A DNA stretch of 64,000 bases from Neostapfia colusana (Eukaryota; Streptophyta; Magnoliopsida; Poales; Poaceae): positions 54,901,652 to 54,965,651 of the forward strand of contig JASWHV010000012.1 of assembly GCA_030760725.1 (NCBI GenBank), read 5' to 3'. A program made the translations under genes and the position numbers. Below the pieces are notes generated by a model. It was not told the DNA's origin, ran no database searches, and saw only the letters and a list, made by a program, of their open reading frames with translations. Positions 56,290 through 64,000 of the stretch are shown piece after piece (position 1 is the first letter of the stretch; every line of letters begins with the position of its first letter).

Positions 56290-57880
56290 TGCTGCAATGA
56301 TCTCCTCCCTAATGGTAGGGATGAGGGCAAGGTTGTAGAGCGATCCATAAGGAACCAAGTATAAACTCGGGTCTTCCTCCTCCACCGGTGTAATGGTGAG
56401 GTTATGGACATGTGATTTTCGACTCAGCACGTCGGCAACCACATTTGCCTTGCCGGGGTGGTAATGAATCTCAATCTCATAGTCTTTGATTAGTTATAAC
56501 CACCTCCTTTGCCTCATATTCAGCTCCTTCTGGGTGAAAATGTACTTCAATCTCTTGTGGTCGGTGTAGAGATGCACCAAATTCCCCAGGAGATAGTGCC
56601 TCCACATTTTCAACGCCAAAACCACAGCAGCAAGCTCAAGATGAAGAGTCGGATAGTGCTGCTCATGGTTCCGAAGTTGGCGTGAGCCATATGTGACCAC
56701 ACGTCCTTCCTGCATCAACACGCAGCCGAGCCCAATACCGGACGCATCACAATACACGTCAAAGGGCTTAGTTGTATCCGGTTGAGCTAAGACCGGGGCT
56801 GTTCTGAGATGCTTCACTAATGCTTGGAACGCTCCTTCTATGCCATGTTCCAAACATATTTGGTTCCCTTCTTCAACAATTCTGTCATCGGCTTAGCAAG
56901 CTTGGAGAAACTTGGAACGAATCTCCGGTAATATCCCGCTAAGCCGAGGAAGCTTCTGACTTCATGGACAGAAGTAGGGGCTTTCCATTTTAGCACTTGT
57001 TCAATTTTACTTGGGTCAACCGCAATGCCTTCCGCTGAGATGATATGTCCCAAAAATGGCACTTGGCTGATCCAAAACTCACATTTGCTGAACTTAGCAT
57101 ATAGCCTATGGTCCCTTAGGCATTGAAGAATGATCCTTAAGTGTTTGGAGTGTTCTGCTTCTGTCTTGGAATAAACCAAGATATCATCAATGAACACCAC
57201 AAACGAACTTGTCCAGCTCCGGCATGAACACCGAGTTCATGAGATACATGAAATGTGCCGGAGCATTGGTGAGACCAAAAGACATGACGAGATATTCATA
57301 TAAGCCATATCTCGTCGAGAAGGCCGTCTTCGGGATATCCTCCGCCCGGATTTTGATTTGATGATATCCAGAGCGAAGGTCCATCTTGGAGAACACACTT
57401 GCACCCACAAGCTGATCAAACAGGATGCCAATGTGAGGCAGTGGGTATTTGTTCTTGATGGTGACGGCGTTGAGCGGCCGGTAGTCCACACACAGCCTCA
57501 AGGTTTCATCCTTCTTATTTACAAACAACGCCAAGCATCCCCAAGGCGAGGAACTCGGCCTAATGAAACCTTTGCTCAACAGATCTTTGAGCTGCTCTTT
57601 CAATTCAGCCAGCTCATTCGGAGCCATTTTGTAGGGTCTCCGTGAGATAGGAGTAGTCCCAGGTGCAAGCTCAATCTTGAACTCGACATCCCGCTCAGGT
57701 GGCATGCCCGGAAGATCATCTGGAAACATGTCGGGGTATTCCCGGACTACGGGAATGTCCTCTAATTTGAGAGCTTCAGCATTATTAATTGCTGAAACCT
57801 CCCGAACTGGATTGTCTAATATGAGGGACTGCGGACGGTGTAGTGGGGAGTTGAGGTGAACCGTCCGTGATAATGTTTCC
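56290..57880 (-). pseudogene. Reverse transcriptase and RNase H, element C
   Basis: RT motifs PERDVEFKIELAPGTTPISR, GFIRPSSSPWGC, SKMDLRSGYHQIKI and GLYEYLVMSFGLTNAPAHF lie in the 59043-57187 frame. The frame slips by insertion near 57195, inside the run before the catalytic box, which is then read as VFIDDILVYSK in the 57200-56838 frame. RNase H (YCDASGIGLGCVL, YTDHKRLKYIF) follows after another one-base loss near 56848, and a TAA at 56494-56496 truncates it. All catalytic residues I can see are intact. Confidence 0.9.
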
Positions 57881-59408
57881 AGGACAGCGTTATGGTAGCT
57901 TATCCATGACATCCCTAAGATTGCATCAATCTTCTGCCCCTCAAGAATAATCATAGTGGTGGGATATATCTTCCCACCTAAGCACAGTGGTGCTCTCGGA
58001 ATCATCATAGTTGCTGAAATCTTTCCTCCCAGTGAGCAGATCATATAAGAGCACTCGGTGGGAAAGGCTTCCAGTTGATGCTTAACCACATATGATGCAC
58101 TTATGAAGTTGTGGGTTGCACCCGAATCAAATAATATGATGATTGCTTGATCGTTGAGAGTGAACGTACCCACCAGCACGTTGTCTCCCTTTGGGGCATC
58201 CTCATTGTCGAGGTTGCGAACACCCCCAGTTCGCTGACCAACCTTCTTGACCGGAGGTCGGCCACGAGCACCGCCCTGGAACTGGGCTTGCCCGCTGCTC
58301 TGCTGCCCCTGGGGACAGTCCTTCGAGAAATGGCCCGCCTGGCCACACGTAAAGCATGTGTAGTGAGGCGGTCCTCCGCTGATTGGCGGACGGAAACCCA
58401 GGGCGCGTTGTGGCGGTGGAAATGCCCGGGGTACCGTCTGCTGCTGCTGTTGCGGTAGCGGTGGTGGCATCGGCGGTCGGAACAGGGATGGCTGAAAAGA
58501 ACGACCACCGAACTGCTGAGGTCGCGCCGGTGGATGCCACTGCTGACCGGATGGTGTCCAATACACCATGCGGTATTTTTGGGGAGCTCCACCCCCACTG
58601 CTGGGTGGAGTGCTGCGCTTCCGCTGCTCAGCCGCCAACTCTCGCTGAGTGTCTTCTTGCATGATCACGGCATTGACTAGATCATTGAACGTGTCGCGAT
58701 TGCATTTGATGAGATGCGTCTTCATCTCGGGGTGTAACCCCCGATAGAAGTGCTCTCGCTTCTTATCCTCGGTGGAGACGTAATCCAACGCATATTGCGC
58801 CAGATGGTTGAAGGCACGGGAGTAGTCATGGGCACTCCTCCCGCCCTGCTTCAGCTCCAAGAACTCTTGGAACTTCCGCTTCATTATCCCGGGAGGGATA
58901 CGGTAGGCGCGGAACGCCTCCCGGAGTTCTTCCCACTCCACGGCATGGCCAGCCGGCCGTGAGGCGACATAGTTCGCCCACCATGCACCAGCGGACCATG
59001 AAGCTGCTGCGCCGTGAACAAGGTCTTCTGCCGCTCCGTACATTGGAGCAGGCCGAACTTGGACTCAATTGTCTGCAGCCAGTTGTCGGCCTCCAGGGGT
59101 TCTGCTGCGTCAGTGAACACCGGAGGGTGCGTACTCATGAAGTCCGAGTACGTCACATCACGGGGCTCATGAGGCCCCCTCTCTTGACCCCCCCCCCCCG
59201 CCTGAGACGTATTCTGCACGATCATGTGGAGCAGGTCGGTCTGCTCCTCACGACCACCCACCAGTGCCGCAATCACATCCGCTAGCGTAAGCGGAGGCGG
59301 CGGTGGTGGTTGTTGCTGCGGGGTGCTGTCATAGGCAGGTGGCTGGGAGTCATCACCCCCCTGCTGGCTAGAGCCACCAATCTCATGCTTGGTCCGAGTG
59401 CGAACCAT
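57880..59408 (-). pseudogene. Gag and protease, element C
   Basis: Gag starts MVRTRTKHEIGGSSQQGG at 59408, with PPPPPPLTLADVIAALVGG and HPPVFTDAAEPLEADNWL. One base missing near 58997 shifts the frame in the AWWANYV region. The 59043 frame continues with the capsid (VEWEELREAFRAYRIPPGIM), a CCHC knuckle (CFTCGQAGHFSKDC) and the protease (LFDSGATHNFISASYV, intact D-S-G), then ILGMSWISYHNAVL. A poly-C run near 59190 is the sort of tract that slips in replication or sequencing. Confidence 0.9.
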
Positions 59409-61369
59409 CTGCAACCATATGACAATAAACATCAGTCCCGCAACATATTTCATGCAGTTCAATAAAATGGCGTAAAACAAATGACAGTAAAACATGCGAT
59501 ACATCTCGTACACAGATAATATAATAACTTTGCACAAGCTACATCATTACCAGACCAAATAGAAGCTAGTTAAATCCATTTCGATGGACTCCTCTTTGGA
59601 AGTTCATCTCAACTAGGTTTAGTCACTACAAGACGTTAAAATCACTTTGTCATCACGTATACTACTCTTTTATCTCAATACGACACAAACATGGTCTCTA
59701 GCAAAAGAAACTTGAGCATGACATATACTCAAACCTTTCACTAGTTGAAGATAACGACTCATGAGTATGTTCTACCCCATTGGAAGTACTTAAACCCCCT
59801 AGGGTGCCACAATCTCTCAAATGGGTTCAACCGTCATCCCTCTGCCAGAATGACCAGTTCCGACATATTCCAGATTTTTATCTGGTTCTGTGCATTTTCA
59901 TCCCTCAAGCTGAATAACAAAGTTAAAGTTAACTTCAGTATATTTCCAATGAGTATTTATTTGCCCTTAGATCAGCTCTGGTTAAAAAGTTATGGTAATT
60001 CAAAGTCAACCGAATTTTGGGAAGAATTTCAACAGCACCTCCTTAGGGAGTTGCTGTTTTCAACTCTAATTTCCACTGAATTCCGTGCTGAAAGTACAGA
60101 AACTTTAAATTACAAAGATGCAACACATCTCTTACAATTTCCAAATTTGTATTATATGACAATTTTAGATTTTTCTACAGGAAGTTATGCTTGAAAAACA
60201 GAACAGTCCAGAGAGTAATTTAAATCTGTCCTGGTTCTGGACAGTTTATACTCCTCTGGAATTTAAGCTATCTTAAGGTGGGACTCAGCTCTGGGAGCCT
60301 ACAACAAAGTTGTAGAGTGCTTAAACACCTTTCCAGAACTGTATCCCACACCTCCATTAGCTAAATAATCTGTGAGTTATGCTCTGTCAAAGTTCAGCCA
60401 ACTTGCTGTCCAAAACAGAGCACTCTGTTTTTCAATCCCTTTGACTACACTGATCAACTATTCAACTTCTCTACCCAATCAGGGTCCTAATTGTTGAAAC
60501 TTAGTGATTTTAGTTCCTTGGTATCATTATCTTTCATGCACATGCCTATGATATGTCAGTATTACGTTCCTCACAAAAAAGAAAATCCTAACCGGATGAT
60601 ACCGGCATATACGTCTCAATTGTGGCAATAGATGGGCTCTCGCACACGTATACTACACGGGATACATACGTGGTTAGTACCTGCAGAAGAACACCCAATA
60701 ATGATGCACTCAAAGGTTATTCTCATTCAAGGAAGGTCCATATTTGAAAGTAAATACAAATTCCCGTATCATTGCCATACGACCGTCCTTGAGTTAAGCC
60801 ACGTCTCAAGGCACGTGATCGTGTTTTAACACCACACAACGGGGAACCCGAGTAGAGCGCGAATGGGTCGTCGCGGTTGGGAATTTTATCACCCCAACAG
60901 ATACCACCTACTGCCCTGCAGGGCACGCCGATGGCAAGCGCTGCGTATATCCTCCTGGGCTATTTCCAGACGAACACACTATCGCGTTACTGACCACATG
61001 ATGGGGTCTCCACTTACTCGCCTAATGCACGCTAGGGATCAGCGTTTCGTATGAACTCAGGAACATGAAGAGTCCAAAAGTTTCATATTGACGTCTCACA
61101 CCAAGCTGTGAGACCTATCCCTGAACCACGTTCCTCGTCAGGGGAGCCAACCGAAATTGAACCGCTTTCGGTGGCGTTCCTTACCATTCTTACCTGAGCG
61201 TAGGTTCGTTGTTACATAATTAAAATTCAGAATTATAACACATATGTTAGTCTTTCCACTTTAAGTAACTATGCTAATATAGTCCTTACTTGGGCAACTA
61301 GCGAATCCTCACCGGAAACCTAAGTTTTCCCGTAATACAGTCCTTAATTAATGTGCTATCCCCAATGCC
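59409..61369 (-). other. Leader of element C
   Basis: About 2 kb parallel to the leader of element A, with the same landmarks (for example CTGCCCTGCAGGGCACGCC near 60911). No coding region is supported. Confidence 0.75.
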
Positions 61370-61381
61370 GCTCTGATATCA
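61370..61381 (-). promoter_or_regulatory. Primer-binding site of element C
   Basis: The minus strand reads TGATATCAGAGC, one base away from the A version, three bases from the LTR4 edge. Confidence 0.85.
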
Positions 61382-61384
61382 GCC

Positions 61385-64000
61385 TGTGGCGGACCGGAAT
61401 CCGCTCATCCAGGATCACAGAGGGTGGTGCCACACGATGCGACAACCGACAGCACACATCATAAGGAACCATTATATTACATAGAAAACCAACTGAAATG
61501 TACAAAGTAGTACTTACTTCAGTTACAAACTAATGTTATTATTACAGCAGCGGAAACTAAGTTTGTACAACTCACGCCCGTCTACCTAGCAAAAGTCAGT
61601 TGCCCTGCCCTAGGGCAACCCACACTAGCTGCACTCCTCATCTCAGCACGGCGTGTACGGCTCTCACTCAGCCGTGGTCCCTGACGGAGGGTAGCCCTCG
61701 CCGGTGGACTCGTAACCCAAGTCCGTGGGATGCTCGTCACCTGAAAAACACTTATAGCAGCAACCATGAGCACGAGGCTCAACAAGACTTAACCGACTCA
61801 CCTAGGCATGAAACTCTACATGCAGTTGGTACGAACATGGGATGGTAAATTTCAGTAAATGGACATGCCTACAAGTTCATCCTTAATTCATCTTTTAGCC
61901 ACAAGTTAACAGTTCATGAATAAGAAACTTAGTAAGCAATATTTGGTGGCACACATGTAGCAACATAAGGTTTTATCATAACAGAAATATTGAATCATTA
62001 CATTTCATACATTAGCCTACGTCACGACTCAGTGACCAAGTGATACTCTTCACCACGAGGGACGGCGAATCGACTCGATATACACATGCAGGGACACCGA
62101 AAGATCACGTCACGTACGCCCACCCGTGGAGCTGCACAGCATGCTCACTCGATGTCGTACGGGACAACCTTTCATCCAACAGCCCAAACGTCAAACCGGT
62201 CACACCGAAACGAGCAGGAGGTTCCCTACACGGAGCATCTCTCTATGCCCGTTAGCAGATTTCCACCTTGCTGCCCTCAGCCTACACCTATAAATCGGTG
62301 CGTTATGCCTCGACGCCCGGAGGTATAGGTTACATCGGTTTATCGTGGCCCATATATCCGATATGCCTTCGGTACGTTCAAACTTGATCAGCATGGGCCA
62401 CACACGGATCGGTCCTCAATCTACACGGACAGGGCTGTGCACACAAGACTTCCTCTTGCTGCGCCCTAGCCCCTGCGTAGTCTCATTTTCGTTACTAAAA
62501 TGATCTCACATCACTTGAACCAATCCCGTGTGTCCCAAGCCTAACTCACGAGTAGATTCCAACTACTCGACTTGTACCGAAGTTCTATAAATCATTAAGC
62601 ACAGCCTGTCTATTCGAGGACTTAGACATTACCCTCACTCTTATAGGAAATCTGGTTATGCACTTGGGTTTCATCCATCCTACACCTAATGCACATTCAT
62701 ACACCACATTAAGTATTCATAAAACAAAACTTTGAAAATGGGTTAATGCAAACCGGGGCTTGCCTTGTTGCTGCTGGTCAGTGGTTAGGACTTCGTCCGG
62801 AAGAAGGAAGTCGAGCACTTCCGGAGTTTCTTCGCCTTCAGCGACTACACGTCAACGAGATACTATATGTCAATTCAAATGCAATGTTTAGAACTGAATA
62901 AGAAATTACTATAACTCTAGCTAGCCCTCCCCTTTGGTTCTGAAATTTTTTTATGGTGGCTTGGTAGGTTCCTAACCAGAGTCTTGACCAAGTTTCATTT
63001 GAAACAAAGTTCATTTGAGCTTTGTATAAATGAAAGCCTATTTGGTCATTAGTAGAGGCTCTAAGGAATTCCAGGGATTTTCAAGGCGCCAACCATTACT
63101 TTCTGGAAACTAGAATTTGATATGGTTCTAATGGAATTGGTTTCATGTCATTTGAAGAATTCTAGATGGATTTATGCCCTAAACAATAATTGAGAAAATC
63201 TGAAAAATGTTTCTGGACATTTTTCTATTTTCTCAGGGCAGTTCACTTAATCACACCATTAGGGGGACTAAATGAACTTGGATGGGTCTGAAAATTTTAC
63301 TGTGACTCAAGGATTTTCCAATGAACCTCTCAGCCAAATTTTGGAATTTTTCATAAAGTAATTCTCCAGATAAAATTCCTAACAGTTTAAATTTTAGGGA
63401 ATTAATTCTGGAAAACTATTAAGTTTCATGAGCTGAAATTTTTGTTGCTGGAAAGCACTCAAAAGGCTGAGTTCAGAAAAATTTGGTTCACTGAATTTAG
63501 AGCTTCCTAGCAGAAGTTATGTGCATTTGAAGTTTGAACCCAATCTGAAAATTCAAATAATGTTTAAACCGGCTGGTGGGGTCCCCGGCTACGTGTCAGC
63601 ACCGCAGCTAAGCCACACCGGAGTCCACTGCATTTTCCCACGTAGTCGCATGTGATCCTGGCCACAACCGATCCGATGTTTAAATTAACAGTCGCTGACA
63701 CGCGGGACCCATCCGAGGCTTCTTCTTCCTCGGGTCAATTCCCGCCCCCACGCTGCTACCTCGCCGGACTCTCACCGGAGCTCGCCGGGTCGGCGTTTCC
63801 GGCCAACTCTCGGCCTGAGGCTCACCGCCTCTGGGTTTGCAGCCACGGGGAACCGTTTGGTGGTGTCTGCGGAGGCGCTAAGGAACCAGAAACATGCCGG
63901 TGACATGTGGCAGCCTCGGAAGTGGTCCGGCGCCGTCGGCTGGTGGTTCCAGCCCATAAACGGCTTGAGTGATCGGCTCTAGAGCACCCTTGACAGCTAG
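61385..64000 (-). repeat. LTR4 (5' LTR of element C, cut by window end)
   Basis: It begins TGTGGCGGACCGGAATCC and follows LTR3 to CTTGACAGCTAG at the window edge (equivalent to 53404). About 1.4 kb more is expected beyond the window. The open frames at 63652-63957 are shared with LTR3 and have no known product. Confidence 0.88.

Larger units (their letters stand above)
17345..64000 (-). mobile_element. Head-to-tail gypsy array: LTR1-A-LTR2-B-LTR3-C-LTR4
   Basis: Four related long LTRs alternate with three internal regions, all in minus orientation. LTR2 has a primer site on its left (35183-35194) and a polypurine tract on its right (48880-48893), so it serves as both the 5' LTR of A and the 3' LTR of B. 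LTR1 and LTR2 resemble each other most, as do LTR3 and LTR4. B is incomplete and joined to LTR3 by a deletion. This arrangement is expected from recombination between LTRs or internal regions of related elements, not from simple separate insertions. Confidence 0.85.
50966..64000 (-). mobile_element. Element C: Ty3/gypsy, nearly full length, running off the window
   Basis: LTR3, internal C (54809-61384) and the start of LTR4. It has all gypsy domains in order, with a primer site and polypurine tract, and is the most complete member of the array. About six lesions break its reading frame: near 59000, 57195, 56850, 56494, 56287 and 55080. Confidence 0.88.

Noticed and set aside
1..64000. A novel multi-gene host or defence system
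   Set aside because: Every coding stretch with recognisable similarity is retroelement gag or pol, or the plastid fragment. The remaining frames are overlapping or low-complexity shadows.

Overview
This window looks like plant nuclear DNA, most likely from a grass. It is made almost entirely of nested LTR retrotransposons, and I see no convincing host gene. The grass call rests on a CRM-clade (centromeric) gypsy element, a Sirevirus-type copia element, long-LTR gypsy elements with initiator-Met tRNA primer sites, and a short nuclear copy of chloroplast psaB. The species cannot be fixed from the sequence alone.

Layout, left to right. 1-574: an open minus-strand gypsy pol fragment, cut at 574 by a plus-strand gypsy (Element 2). 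Element 2 has a truncated 5' LTR at 575-2118 and a leader plus decayed gag-pol at 10527-14454. Its leader is itself interrupted by Element 1 (2119-10526, minus strand), a gypsy element with LTRs of about 3.3 kb that has lost RT, RNase H and integrase. One Element 1 LTR carries the plastid insert. Both carry a G-box minisatellite upstream of a TATA box. 14455-17344: the start of a divergent gypsy LTR (Element 3) inserted in Element 2 integrase.

17345 to the window end: a head-to-tail array of related minus-strand gypsy elements, read as LTR1 (17345-21178), internal A, LTR2 (35198-48879), internal B (48880-50957, partial), LTR3 (50966-54808), internal C (54809-61384), LTR4 (61385 to beyond 64000). 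LTR2 has a primer-binding site on one side and a polypurine tract on the other, so elements A and B share it. Internal B is a mosaic: A-like over integrase and C-like over RNase H. Two later insertions have clean 5-bp target duplications: a complete CRM element (25127-32555, TSD GAAGT) in the gag of A, and a complete Sirevirus copia (35809-45773, TSD GTACG) in LTR2.

The elements do not form a pathway. Each once encoded its own gag, protease, reverse transcriptase, RNase H and integrase, and all the annotated coding regions now carry frameshifts, stops, deletions or altered catalytic residues, except the open fragment at the left edge. Relative order by nesting: old pol, then Element 2, then Elements 1 and 3, then the A/B/C array in Element 3, then CRM and copia. 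The CRM element, together with the gene-free nesting, makes a centromeric or pericentromeric origin plausible but not proven.
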